Assembly: GCA_937922045.1 (NCBI GenBank)
Contig: CAKZXA010000004.1
Coordinates: 106,878 to 170,877, forward strand
Reading direction: 5' to 3'
Origin: an uncultured Acidimicrobiales bacterium
GTDB taxonomy: Bacteria > Actinomycetota > Acidimicrobiia > Acidimicrobiales > SZUA-35
Length of the DNA stretch: 64,000 nt
Shown: one piece after another, positions 1 to 9,493 of the stretch
Layout: each line of letters starts with the position of its first letter
How positions within the stretch are numbered: position 1 is the first letter of the stretch
Position numbers and translations under genes: made by a program
Notes under the pieces: model-generated
What the model saw: only the letters and a program-made list of their open reading frames with translations
What the model was told of the DNA's origin: nothing
Database searches by the model: none

Positions 1-509
1 AAATTTTGTCCAAGGAAGCCGACGTCGTAAGGGCCGCCCTCCTGAATGGTCTCAATCTCCTCTGGAAGCAGGTAGTTCTTGGCAAACGGATCGGACAAGC
101 GGTTGTAGGTCCAGGTGGCGCCATCGAAGACATACAAGGTATCGGAGTCAGGGACGCCGCTTCCTTCCGGCTCAGGTCGCACCCCAGGCCCAGCCGAGAC
201 CACGTAGAACCGACCCTGAAATGTGCCGATTCTGGCCATTAGCTCACTGGTCGGACTCGCTCCTGAGGTGACATTGGTGAGCTGGAGGCGAGCGGGGCCG
301 TCATTCTCCGACGAGTCGACCAGGGCCTCGCCACGTTCAGCAGTTGCTTCCTGCCCGGCGATAACAGCCTCGCGCTGTGCTCGGGGCGAACCTTCCCATC
401 CGACGACGGCGTCAGCCAGCCAGACCACCAAGGCCAAGGTCAGCACGGTCACTAGGGGCGTCGGAAGTTGACGAATCACGGCCCATCGGGGTTCCCGGCT
501 CCTGATCAT
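1..509 (-). CDS. Membrane-anchored/secreted protein of unknown function, partial (C-terminus beyond window)
   Basis: Reverse strand reads MIRSREPRWAVIRQLPTPLVTVLTLALVVWLADAVVGWEGSPRAQ... with no stop to the window edge; N-terminal TM segment. Absent from the ORF track because it has no stop in the window. Confidence 0.65.
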   Translation of the reverse strand, partial: MIRSREPRWAVIRQLPTPLVTVLTLALVVWLADAVVGWEGSPRAQREAVIAGQEATAERGEALVDSSENDGPARLQLTNVTSGASPTSELMARIGTFQGRFYVVSAGPGVRPEPEGSGVPDSDTLYVFDGATWTYNRLSDPFAKNYLLPEEIETIQEGGPYDVGFLGQN

Positions 510-664
510 GTCAGCAATTTGTCCGCATCATCTCGTCGCTTACCATTGTGGGCCCCGTATGAGGCCCATTGTGGGCCCCGTATGAGGCCTCTCGAGTTGG
601 CCTTACCGTAGCACCACGACCTGCCGAGTGTTTCAGCGTCACGCCAACGTGCTAACAAGATGTC

Positions 665-1471
665 ATGACCAACAATGCTCCATCGACCGCTAACGAGCAG
701 CCTCCAGTCCTCTACGAAAAAGATGGCCATGTGGTCACCATCACCTACAACCGACCGGAACGGCTCAATGCGCTCAACGGCGCCATGCGAGAAGCGCTCA
801 ACGAGGCCTGGCTTCGCTTTCGCGACGACGAGGACGCCTGGGTGGCGATCATGACGGGCGCAGGGCGAGCCTTCTGCGCCGGCGCCGATCTTCGCGATGG
901 TAAGGGCTCGATAGGAACCTTCCCCGGCACCTTTTGGGAGAAGCCCACCGTCAATTCGTTTGAGAGCGGTCTTGAACTCTTCAAGCCAGTCATAGCCGCG
1001 GTCAATGGGCCTTGCGTTGGCTACGGACTCACCGGCGTGAGCTTCGCCGATTTCGTGCTGGCCTCCGAGCGCGCCACATTCTCCTACCCCGAGGTTCGTC
1101 TCGGGGTACCGACCATCGTCGGCGCCATTCGCATGCCGCGCCGCCTCAACTGGGCCGATGCCATGGAGTTGCTCCTGATCGGCGAGCCGATCGACGCTGA
1201 ACGGGCCCGCGAGATGGGTCTGGTGTGGAAGGTTGTTGAGCACGAGCTGTTGATGGACGAGGCTCGTTCACTGGCCGCCCGCCTCTGCCGCTCCGCTCCC
1301 CTGGCCACACGTTCGGTGAAGGAGGTGGCCACCCGCACCGCGGCAATGGACTGGACCAACGCCGTGCGCTTTGGCGAGACACTACGCCTCGTCACCAACG
1401 ACTCACAAGATACCGCTGAGGGCAGGCGAGCAAAGGCGGAGAAACGCGACCCTCGCTGGTCTGGTCGGTAG
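665..1471 (+). CDS. Enoyl-CoA hydratase/isomerase family protein
   Basis: Crotonase-fold motifs: ITYNRPERLNALNGAM, GAGRAFCAGADL, PVIAAVNGPCVGYG. Confidence 0.9.
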   Translation: MTNNAPSTANEQPPVLYEKDGHVVTITYNRPERLNALNGAMREALNEAWLRFRDDEDAWVAIMTGAGRAFCAGADLRDGKGSIGTFPGTFWEKPTVNSFESGLELFKPVIAAVNGPCVGYGLTGVSFADFVLASERATFSYPEVRLGVPTIVGAIRMPRRLNWADAMELLLIGEPIDAERAREMGLVWKVVEHELLMDEARSLAARLCRSAPLATRSVKEVATRTAAMDWTNAVRFGETLRLVTNDSQDTAEGRRAKAEKRDPRWSGR

Positions 1472-1526
1472 TGTGGCAATCGTCCGGTCCGGCCCAAACC
1501 TCTTCGGACCCGTACACTCTGAGCCG

Positions 1527-2249
1527 ATGAGCGACCTCGAAACCACCGCACCCACCCTGCCGATCTCGTGGACGACCTACGACGCCGTCCTCTTCGACCT
1601 AGACGGCGTCATCACGCCGACTGCTGCAATTCATGAACACGCCTGGAGCGAACTCTTCAAGCCATGGGGATTCACCCAGCAGGACTACCTCACTTATGTC
1701 GACGGCAAGCCGCGCTACGACGGTGTTCGGTCGTTTCTCACGTCCCAAGGCATCACGCTGGCCGAAGGTCAGGCATCCGATCCTCCCGGCGACGAAACCA
1801 TTTGCGCCATGGGCAACCGCAAGAACGCCTTGTTCACTGAGATCCTTGAACGCGACGGCATCGCCCCCTACCCCGGTTCCATTGCGGTGATGAACATGCT
1901 CGACGATGCGGGCATCGTCCAGGCCATCGTCTCCTCGTCCCGGAACGCCAGACCTGTTCTAGCCGCGGCTGGCCTGGCTGACCGCTTTCCCTATGTTGTC
2001 GATGGCTTGACCGCAGCCGAACTCGGCTTGGCCGGAAAGCCTGCCCCCGCCATGTATCTCCATGCAGCACGACTACTCGGCAAAGAACCCCAACGGTGTG
2101 TCGTCGTCGAAGATGCATCCTCCGGCGTAGCCGCGGGTGCGGCTGGCGACTTTTCTCTCGTCGTCGGCGTCGACCGGGGCGGTAATCGAGAGGCCTTGCA
2201 GAGCGCCGGCGCCCATCTCGTCGTCGACGACCTGGCCGATAGCCTCTAA
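1527..2249 (+). CDS. HAD-superfamily beta-phosphoglucomutase-like hydrolase
   Basis: DAVLFDLDGVITPTA (HAD motif I), IVSSSRNA, GKPAPAMYL, VVVEDASSGVAAG; next to a GH65 phosphorylase. ATG 1527 preferred over the longer ORF. Confidence 0.88.
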   Translation: MSDLETTAPTLPISWTTYDAVLFDLDGVITPTAAIHEHAWSELFKPWGFTQQDYLTYVDGKPRYDGVRSFLTSQGITLAEGQASDPPGDETICAMGNRKNALFTEILERDGIAPYPGSIAVMNMLDDAGIVQAIVSSSRNARPVLAAAGLADRFPYVVDGLTAAELGLAGKPAPAMYLHAARLLGKEPQRCVVVEDASSGVAAGAAGDFSLVVGVDRGGNREALQSAGAHLVVDDLADSL

Positions 2250-2375
2250 TCCGGCAGGCTATACATCGATCAAGACGCTAACGCCCTGATCGGTCCGTGC
2301 CGATCACCAGATCGAAGGCCAAACCAGAGATCTGGCATCACGCATTCGAAAACGGCGAAATCACGGTGAAATCAA

Positions 2376-4775
2376 ATGAAGATACGAGCGACCGCTAGCG
2401 AGATTGCCCGGCACCGCTTGCCGGTCGACCCATGGAGACTGTTCGAAACCGAGCACGACGCCGACTCGATCGGCCTGACCGAGACATTGTTCGGTGTCGG
2501 CAACGGCTACATCGGGATGCGGGCCAATCCGCCCGAGGGGCGCGAAGCTCATACCCACGGCACCTACATCAACGGCTTCCACGAAACCTGGGAGATCCAG
2601 CACGCCGAGAGCGCTCACGCCTTCGCCAAGACCGGCCAGACCATCGTCAATGTGCCGGACGCGAAGCTCATGAAGCTCTATGTCGACGACGAACCACTCC
2701 TGCTGGCCGACGCCGACCTGGAATCCTACGAACGAGCTATCGATTTCCGCTCAGGCCAGCTGCATCGGGAGCTCGTGTGGCGAACCCCCGGTGGTAAGCG
2801 GATCAAGGTCCGTTCCGAGGTCATGGTCAGCCTCACCCAGCGCCACCTGGCCGTGCTCCGCCTCGAGATCACGCTGCTCGATGCGGCCGCCCCCATCGTC
2901 GTGTCTTCCCAAATGCTCAACCGCCAGGACGGCGAGGACGAGTACCACGTGTCGGCGGCAGCTCTGGGCGAAGGTTCGGATCCCCGCAAGGCTCGCAAGT
3001 TCGACCGCCGCGTTCTCGACCCCATGTTGCAGCGACACAATGATTCCTTCGGCGACGGAGGCGAGGTCACCCTCGGCTACCGCTGCGCTCAGAGCCGCAT
3101 GACGCTGTCGTGTGGCTACCGCCATGAGGTCGACACGAACTGTGTGTATCGAACGTCGACCGATGTCGGTGTTGACCACGCCAAGACCGCCTTTACCTTC
3201 GACGGACGACCGGGCGAGACCATCGCGATCACAAAGTACCTCACCTATCACACCTCGAATGGCATCCCCGCTGAGGAGCTCGCCGACCGATGCCACCGAA
3301 GCTTGGATCGCGCCGCCACCATCGGGGTGGGGTCGTTGCAGATCGAGCAGGAACGCTGGCTCCACGAATTCTGGTCGCATGCCGATGTGCAGATCGCTGG
3401 CGATGAGGCCGCTCAACAGGCGGTTCGCTGGAACCTGTTTCAGCTGGCCCAAGCCTCGGCCGGCACCCAGGAAAACGGCATTGCGGCCAAGGGCGTAACC
3501 GCCGGCGGCTACGACGGGCACTACTTTTGGGACACCGAGGTTTACGTACTCCCCTTCCTGGCTTACACAAACCCTGAGGCGGCCCGCAAGCTGCTGCGAT
3601 TCCGCTGGCATATGCTCGACGACGCGAGAGCGCGGGCGGCCGAGCTAAGCCAGAAAGGCGCCCTCTACCCGTGGCGCACCATCAACGGCGAGGAGGCGTC
3701 CGCCTACTATGCGGCCGGAACCGCTCAGTACCACATCAATGCGGCGGTGGCCTATGCGCTCGAACAGTATGTGAGAGCAACCGACGACCGTGAGTTCCTC
3801 GATCACGAAGGAGCCGAGATCCTGGTCGAGACGGCCCGTCTCTGGGAGGATCTTGGGTTCTACCAAGCATCGTCCGACGACGATGGGCCTGGTCGATTCC
3901 ACATCCACGCTGTGACCGGTCCCGACGAATACACCACGGTCGTCAACGACAACCTTTACACAAACGTGATGGCCCGTTTCAATATGCGTTTCGCCGTGCG
4001 GGTTCTGCGGCGCCTTCAGGACTCGAACCCAAACGCCTACGCGGCCCTGGTTCGAGCCACCGATCTCGGCGACGACGAAGTCGATGCCTGGGACAAGGCA
4101 GCCGAAGCCATGTTCTTGCCCTATGACAAAGAATCTGGCATCAACCCACAGGACGCCAACTTTTTGGATCGTGAACGCTGGGATTTCGCCACAACCCCTT
4201 CCGACAAGTATCCCCTCCTCCTCAACTTTCATCCCCTGGTGATCTACCGCCACCAGGTGCTGAAGCAGGCCGACGTTGTGCTGGCCATGTTCCTTCGCGG
4301 TCAGCATTTCTCCCAGGAGCAGAAGAGGCGCAACTTTGACTACTACGACGCCCTGACCACCGGCGACTCATCATTGTCGGCATGCGTTCAGGCCATCGCC
4401 GCTACGGAGGTCGGTCATCACGACCTGGCCATCGACTACTTCAACCAGGCTCTCTACCTCGACTTGGCCAATACCCACGCCAACACGAATGACGGCGTAC
4501 ACATTGCCAATGCCGGCGGTGTCTGGGCTGGGCTTGTCTACGGTTTCGCTGGCATGCGCCACTACCAGGGCCTGCTACGGTTCGCGCCCAATCTTCCAAA
4601 GGGTTGGGCATCGATTCGTTTCCGACTCATCCACCATGATCAGGACATCGAGGTAACCATCGATGCCGCTGGCGCCCATCTCGAACTGCGGACCGATGGC
4701 TCGGTGCCTGTTTTGGTAGGGGAAACGACCGTCGAACTGACCAAGGCGTCAACCCTGCACATTCCTGTCGACTAG
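2376..4775 (+). CDS. Glycoside hydrolase family 65 disaccharide phosphorylase (maltose/trehalose/kojibiose phosphorylase-like)
   Basis: GH65 motifs: FGVGNGYIGMRAN, GYDGHYFWDTEVYVLPF, AVTGPDEYTTVVNDNLYTNVMAR, DSSLSACVQAIAATEVG. Confidence 0.93.
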   Translation: MKIRATASEIARHRLPVDPWRLFETEHDADSIGLTETLFGVGNGYIGMRANPPEGREAHTHGTYINGFHETWEIQHAESAHAFAKTGQTIVNVPDAKLMKLYVDDEPLLLADADLESYERAIDFRSGQLHRELVWRTPGGKRIKVRSEVMVSLTQRHLAVLRLEITLLDAAAPIVVSSQMLNRQDGEDEYHVSAAALGEGSDPRKARKFDRRVLDPMLQRHNDSFGDGGEVTLGYRCAQSRMTLSCGYRHEVDTNCVYRTSTDVGVDHAKTAFTFDGRPGETIAITKYLTYHTSNGIPAEELADRCHRSLDRAATIGVGSLQIEQERWLHEFWSHADVQIAGDEAAQQAVRWNLFQLAQASAGTQENGIAAKGVTAGGYDGHYFWDTEVYVLPFLAYTNPEAARKLLRFRWHMLDDARARAAELSQKGALYPWRTINGEEASAYYAAGTAQYHINAAVAYALEQYVRATDDREFLDHEGAEILVETARLWEDLGFYQASSDDDGPGRFHIHAVTGPDEYTTVVNDNLYTNVMARFNMRFAVRVLRRLQDSNPNAYAALVRATDLGDDEVDAWDKAAEAMFLPYDKESGINPQDANFLDRERWDFATTPSDKYPLLLNFHPLVIYRHQVLKQADVVLAMFLRGQHFSQEQKRRNFDYYDALTTGDSSLSACVQAIAATEVGHHDLAIDYFNQALYLDLANTHANTNDGVHIANAGGVWAGLVYGFAGMRHYQGLLRFAPNLPKGWASIRFRLIHHDQDIEVTIDAAGAHLELRTDGSVPVLVGETTVELTKASTLHIPVD

Positions 4776-5041
4776 GGGCCATGCGTCCGATCGACACGCG
4801 ACCACAGAGGCGATGAGAAAGACGATGAAAGAGGCGATGAAAGACTGTGTCAAGGCCGCACCCTGAGCGACCGAAACTACAACCATCGCCCAAGAGCGAC
4901 CAACCTAGGTAGCAATACCTTGCCGTCCCCACGAGGGGCACGGCGACAACCTACGACCAGCTCATAGGCTGGTCTTGCCACCTCCACCGGTGGACCACCG
5001 TCGTCGATCGACCAATCGACCGCAAGTAAGAAGGCGAATAC

Positions 5042-7075
5042 ATGTCCACAATTGATGATCTGCTCGTCGTGGCCCGGAATTATGCGTGGGCCTGGAACCT
5101 CGAATGGCGTCAGGTGCTAGCCGACGCTGTCGGTCCTGACTGGGCTGGCGCCGGGCATCCCTATGCAGCACTGCTCGATCTGGTCCAGAACGAAGCTGAC
5201 ATCGCTAACACGATCTCGGCCTGGGATCAGGCCAGGCCCGACCTTGCGGCCCGGGCGGCGGCAGCGGCTACCGAGGTGAGAGCACTGCAAGCCGAGTCGG
5301 CCGACGAGCAGCAACCGGACATCGCCTATTTCTCTCCCGAGTTTGGTGTCTCTGAGACCCTTCCCCAGTATTCGGGTGGTCTAGGCATTCTGGCTGGCGA
5401 TCATCTCAAGGCTGCCAGCGACCTCAGCATTTCTCTGATCGGTGTCGGCCTCTTCTACACCAACGGCTACTTCACGCAGGGCGTCGACGACAACGGCCAG
5501 CTGGTCGCCTACGACACCTACGATCCGCAACGTCTCGGTCTCACCGATACCGGGGTGATGGTCGACCTTGAGGTGCCCAAGGGTTCGGTATCAGCTCGGG
5601 TCTGGCTGGCTAATGTCGGCCGGGTACGTCTCTACCTCCTCGACACCCAGGTCGATACCAACGAGGACTGGGCCGCAGCTATCACCGATCGGCTCTACGG
5701 CGGCGATCAGCAGCATCGCATCGACCAGGAATGGGTGCTCGGCTACGGCGGCGCCCAGGCGCTTCGTCAGCTAGGCATCACCCCAGGCGGCATCCACCTC
5801 AACGAGGGTCACGCCGGATTCAGCTTGCTCGAGATCTACCGGCGCCGCTTGGAACATGGCGACACCTGGGAACAGGCCCAAGATTGGGTGCGCCGACGCA
5901 CCCTGTTCACCACCCACACCCCAGTTCCTGCCGGCATCGACCGCTTTCCGCACGAGCTCATCGCTCCCTACCTCCAAATCTGGTCGGATGCGGTCGACGC
6001 CGCAGACGTCTCAGCCGAGGCACTCCTTCCGCTCGGCCATATGCCATCAGAAGGCAATCCGGGAGCAGCCTCCAACGAGTTCAACATGGCCGCCTTCTGC
6101 CTACGAAGCGCGGGCATGGCCAATGGAGTATCAGCCCTGCACGGATCCGTCAGCCGCTCCCTATTCTCTTCGCTTGAGCAGAGCGGGGCCATCACATCGG
6201 TTACCAACGGGGTTCATGCTCGCACCTGGACAACGCCTTCGGTTCAACGCTTCTTCGACACCCACCTGGGCCGCGACTGGTCGGAGGGATCGGAACAAGC
6301 CTGGTCGCAGGCTGCCTCCCTCGACTCTGACGCCATCGTTGCCCTCCGCGGCGAAGGCCGCCGCGACCTTGTCGAGATGTTGCACCAGCGAGGCTTCGAA
6401 GGCCTCGATCCGGAGGCACTCACGATCGGCTTCGCCCGACGGTTCGCCACCTATAAACGCGCTGCACTCCTGTTGAGCGAACGCGAACGGCTTGAGGCTC
6501 TCCTGGCCAACACCGACCGACCGGTTCAGTTCGTCTTCGCCGGCAAGGCCCATCCCGCCGACCTGCCAGGTCAAGCGGTTCTGGCCGATGTCGTCGCCTT
6601 TGGTGCGACCGAGGCAGCGAATGCTCGCTTCGTCTTCGTCCCCGGCTACGACATGCACATAGCTTCTGCTCTCTACGGCGGCTGTGATGTGTGGCTCAAC
6701 AATCCCGTTCGCCCTCAAGAGGCCTGCGGCACAAGCGGTGAGAAGTCTGCGCTCAACGGAGGCATCAACTGCTCGATCCTCGACGGCTGGTGGGCCGAGT
6801 GGTACGACGAAGCCAACGGCTGGGCCATTCCAATCAGCAATGACCCAGACCCAGAAAAGCGGGACAAGATCGAGGCCGACGGACTGCTCAGCCTGCTCGA
6901 GGGTGACGTCGTGCCTAGTTTCTACGCCGACGGCGAGCGGCGACCAAGCGAGCAGTGGGTCGAACGAATTCGGGCTGGATGGACCTACCTCGGCCCAAAG
7001 GTTACGGCGGCCCGGATGGTAGCCGACTACGACCAGCGCCTCTACCGTCGACTCGCAGTAGAGCTCGCATCGTAG
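5042..7075 (+). CDS. glgP: Alpha-glucan phosphorylase (GT35 family)
   Basis: YFSPEFGVSETLPQYSGGLGILAGDHLKAASDL, HLNEGHAGF, RFATYKRAALL, NNPVRPQEACGTSGEKSALNGGINCSILDGWW. Confidence 0.93.
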   Translation: MSTIDDLLVVARNYAWAWNLEWRQVLADAVGPDWAGAGHPYAALLDLVQNEADIANTISAWDQARPDLAARAAAAATEVRALQAESADEQQPDIAYFSPEFGVSETLPQYSGGLGILAGDHLKAASDLSISLIGVGLFYTNGYFTQGVDDNGQLVAYDTYDPQRLGLTDTGVMVDLEVPKGSVSARVWLANVGRVRLYLLDTQVDTNEDWAAAITDRLYGGDQQHRIDQEWVLGYGGAQALRQLGITPGGIHLNEGHAGFSLLEIYRRRLEHGDTWEQAQDWVRRRTLFTTHTPVPAGIDRFPHELIAPYLQIWSDAVDAADVSAEALLPLGHMPSEGNPGAASNEFNMAAFCLRSAGMANGVSALHGSVSRSLFSSLEQSGAITSVTNGVHARTWTTPSVQRFFDTHLGRDWSEGSEQAWSQAASLDSDAIVALRGEGRRDLVEMLHQRGFEGLDPEALTIGFARRFATYKRAALLLSERERLEALLANTDRPVQFVFAGKAHPADLPGQAVLADVVAFGATEAANARFVFVPGYDMHIASALYGGCDVWLNNPVRPQEACGTSGEKSALNGGINCSILDGWWAEWYDEANGWAIPISNDPDPEKRDKIEADGLLSLLEGDVVPSFYADGERRPSEQWVERIRAGWTYLGPKVTAARMVADYDQRLYRRLAVELAS

Positions 7076-7082
7076 CCTCTCG

Positions 7083-7103
7083 CATCTAGGGGCGTCCTAG
7101 ATG
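7083..7103. terminator. Convergent hairpin CATCTAGG-GGCGT-CCTAGATG
   Basis: Perfect 8-bp stem, 5-nt loop, between the glgP stop and the stop of the convergent DUF429 gene. Confidence 0.5.
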
Positions 7104-7837
7104 TAGAGGCACAGAGAGAATCCATCAGGGTCGACGCCCGACCCGAGCCGCTCAGCCCTACCGGTGGCGAGACGCGAAGCCGTCCACGCTGCCGCCAAAG
7201 CATCGAGTAGATCGTCGATCCCCACACCAGGGGGGAGGTCATCGATGATCGCCGGAGTACATCCTGCGAGAGATCGTTGCAGCGCTTGCAAGCGCTGATC
7301 GATGCCAGCCTCTGTCTTCTTGCTATCGAGCGGTCGCCCAGCCATGGCGGCGAAGGAGAGCTCGGGGTGGACCTCGCTGCACCAGGGCTGCTCCCCTGGA
7401 TCGAGCGCCAGGCGGATCTGACGGCTACGCGCTACGAGATTGAACGCCTGCTTGCTCAAGCCTTTACCCGTCACCGCTCGGCTTATGTGGAGCGCCTCAT
7501 CCCAGCTGGTGGTGTCTAGCACAGCGTGGCAGGGCGAAGGGAAAAGGGTCGAGCGGCGGTGGGCAAGGCGACGTCTTCCCTCGATTTCGGCCTCTCGCTT
7601 CCCGTCGGCCGCGTAGGCGATTGGTGAGTCGATGCCAACCGATGCGATACCGCGTTGGCGGCACTCGTCCAGCAGCTCGGCCGCCTCGCGCCGAATGCGC
7701 AATTGCGGTGGCCGCAGACCGTTCCGACCGTGCTCGTCGATCTCCAGCACGACCATCACCCAGCCAGCACGACAGCCATCGATACCGGCCACCAACAATG
7801 GTGCTGCATTTTCTTGGATGGCTGGGGAAGAAATCAC
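7097..7837 (-). CDS. DUF429 family protein (RNase H-like fold)
   Basis: LLVAGIDGCRAGWVMVVLE, GIDSPIAYA, SEVHPELSFAAMAGRPLDSKKT are typical DUF429 motifs. Confidence 0.8.
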   Translation of the reverse strand: MISSPAIQENAAPLLVAGIDGCRAGWVMVVLEIDEHGRNGLRPPQLRIRREAAELLDECRQRGIASVGIDSPIAYAADGKREAEIEGRRRLAHRRSTLFPSPCHAVLDTTSWDEALHISRAVTGKGLSKQAFNLVARSRQIRLALDPGEQPWCSEVHPELSFAAMAGRPLDSKKTEAGIDQRLQALQRSLAGCTPAIIDDLPPGVGIDDLLDALAAAWTASRLATGRAERLGSGVDPDGFSLCLYI

Positions 7838-7904
7838 CGTGTGGTCCGGTTACGTAGAGGTTCGTCCACCAACGAACATATCCATTCTTATCTGGAGGAG
7901 ACTC

Positions 7905-8339
7905 ATGGGTTCTTTGGCAAACATGTTTAATGGCTTGCGGCCGTTCGCCCTTTTGGTGACACGTGTGCTCGTAGGGGTCGTGTTCTTTTGGCATGGCCTG
8001 AGCAAGTTCCGAAACGGCCTCGATGGCGTCGAAGGAATGTTCACCGATTGGGGGGTTCCCGCTCCTGGTTTGGCTGTCTTGTTCGTCGCAATCGTAGAAC
8101 TGATCGGTGGGCTGGGCCTCATCCTCGGTATCGGTACTCGGATCTGGGCCCTGCTGCTCGGTCTGATCATGCTGGGCGCGCTTCTCTTCGTGAAGGCCGA
8201 CCTCGGCATCACGGGCGGTGCCAACACCGATCTCGGTCTGTTGGCAGCCCTGGTTTCGATCATCGGTTCTGGACCAGGTGCCGTGTCGGCTGACGCCGCT
8301 ATGTCGCTCGAACCCGAGCAGGCCGCCAGCTACGCCTAG
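7905..8339 (+). CDS. DoxX family membrane protein
   Basis: GGAGGA RBS then ATG 7905; four TM segments; RVLVGVVFFWHGLSKF, ELIGGLGLILGIGTRIWALLLGLIMLGA. Confidence 0.85.
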   Translation: MGSLANMFNGLRPFALLVTRVLVGVVFFWHGLSKFRNGLDGVEGMFTDWGVPAPGLAVLFVAIVELIGGLGLILGIGTRIWALLLGLIMLGALLFVKADLGITGGANTDLGLLAALVSIIGSGPGAVSADAAMSLEPEQAASYA

Positions 8340-8370
8340 ACGGTCGCCCAACACGCACAACCATCGAATC

Positions 8371-8403
8371 TAAGGGAGGACGCCACTCGGCCGTCCTCCC
8401 TTA
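8371..8403. terminator. Bidirectional terminator-like hairpin TAAGGGAGGACG-N9-CGTCCTCCCTTA
   Basis: Perfect 12-bp stem with 9-nt loop between convergent doxX-like and DUF2332 genes. Confidence 0.75.
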
Positions 8404-8480
8404 GTGCTTTCCAGTCTTAGTGCTTTCCGGTCTTAGTGCTTTCCAGTCTTAGTGCTTTCCGGTCTTAGTTGCCTTCCGGC
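8401..8480. repeat. 16-bp tandem repeat (TTAGTGCTTTCCRGTC), four clean copies plus one degenerate copy
   Basis: Copies at 8401, 8417, 8433 and 8449 alternate A/G at one position; the degenerate copy is at 8465. Confidence 0.9.
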
Positions 8481-9446
8481 TATGGGTGGCTCAAGCCAGT
8501 TGATCCAGCGACCGTGTGGTTCGCATTGGGCGTGGACGCGTATGCCGTTCTCCACCAGGAGGAAACCGGATGAACCGAGCTCGTTGGGTAGATCAAGGGT
8601 GGGCGATTCGGCCGCGTCGATCACCCACCGTGATTCGTTGGCGAGCCAGCGGGCCTCCGGATGCTGATGAAGAATATCGGCGAAGTCACGACGGCCCCGC
8701 TGGTCGACATAGGCCAGCACTGCCGTGTGGAACACGACCGGCACGGTCTCGGGGTCGATTGCGGCCAGCACCGCCTCCAGCTCATCGACCAGATCGCCCG
8801 TCACAAAGCGAGGTGGGTCTTGGGCCACCAAAGCTGCACTGCGGCCCAGCCGATCTCGTCGGTCCTGATGTTCGGGCCAGATGCAGGCGTCTAGCCAAGC
8901 GAGGTCGTCGGGGTCTTGTACATCGAGCGGGTTGAGGTCGATGCCGATCCGCGCTGCGATCCGGGGCAACCTCACCGGGTAAGGCAAAGCGCCCGTAGCT
9001 GCTACCTCGATCTGGCATGAGGATTCAACCAGCGAGGGGCGACCGTTGTAACTAATTGAATAGCGATCTGGATAGAGGCATAGGCCAGCCGCACAGCCCA
9101 CTTCGATCAGGCTGATCGGTTTCTGTTCCTGGGCGAGCAGGGGCAGGAAGGCAGCGCATCGAGCGGCCTCATTCGTCTGGGTCGAACGCAGCTTCATCTC
9201 AGCGCTGACCTGCTCCCAACGCCGTTCGATGAAATTGAGGAACGCCGACGTCTCCTCGGTAGGAGCCTCCAAGAGCTGGGCAACGGCGAAGAGTAGATTC
9301 GGCTGCCGTTTGGCTGACGGCAGGGAGTCGACCATCGCCATCAATCGATCGTCATCGGCCAGGGCCAGGGAAAGGCGCTCGTAGGTTGCCGAGCTGTCCG
9401 CCGCCTCATTTACGGCGAACCAGCGGAACCACTCAGATGATCGCAC
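8433..9446 (-). CDS. DUF2332 domain-containing protein
   Basis: IEVGCAAGLCLYPDRYSISYNG, GIDLNPLDVQDPDDLAWLDACIWPEHQDRRDRL, PVVFHTAVLAYVD. Confidence 0.85.
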   Translation of the reverse strand: MRSSEWFRWFAVNEAADSSATYERLSLALADDDRLMAMVDSLPSAKRQPNLLFAVAQLLEAPTEETSAFLNFIERRWEQVSAEMKLRSTQTNEAARCAAFLPLLAQEQKPISLIEVGCAAGLCLYPDRYSISYNGRPSLVESSCQIEVAATGALPYPVRLPRIAARIGIDLNPLDVQDPDDLAWLDACIWPEHQDRRDRLGRSAALVAQDPPRFVTGDLVDELEAVLAAIDPETVPVVFHTAVLAYVDQRGRRDFADILHQHPEARWLANESRWVIDAAESPTLDLPNELGSSGFLLVENGIRVHAQCEPHGRWINWLEPPIAGRQLRPESTKTGKH

Positions 9447-9493
9447 GATCCAAAGCTACGCCATTCGTCGACGGGCTGCAGGTTTGGTCCTGA

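Noticed and set aside
506-1243. 245-aa minus-strand ORF
   Set aside because: Antisense to the enoyl-CoA hydratase gene, which has strong motifs.
4811-4850. GCGATGARAAAGA-like short repeats before glgP
   Set aside because: Imperfect low-complexity sequence with no clear structure or function.
8401-8480. CRISPR-like array
   Set aside because: Units are directly adjacent 16-mers with no spacers; a simple tandem repeat.
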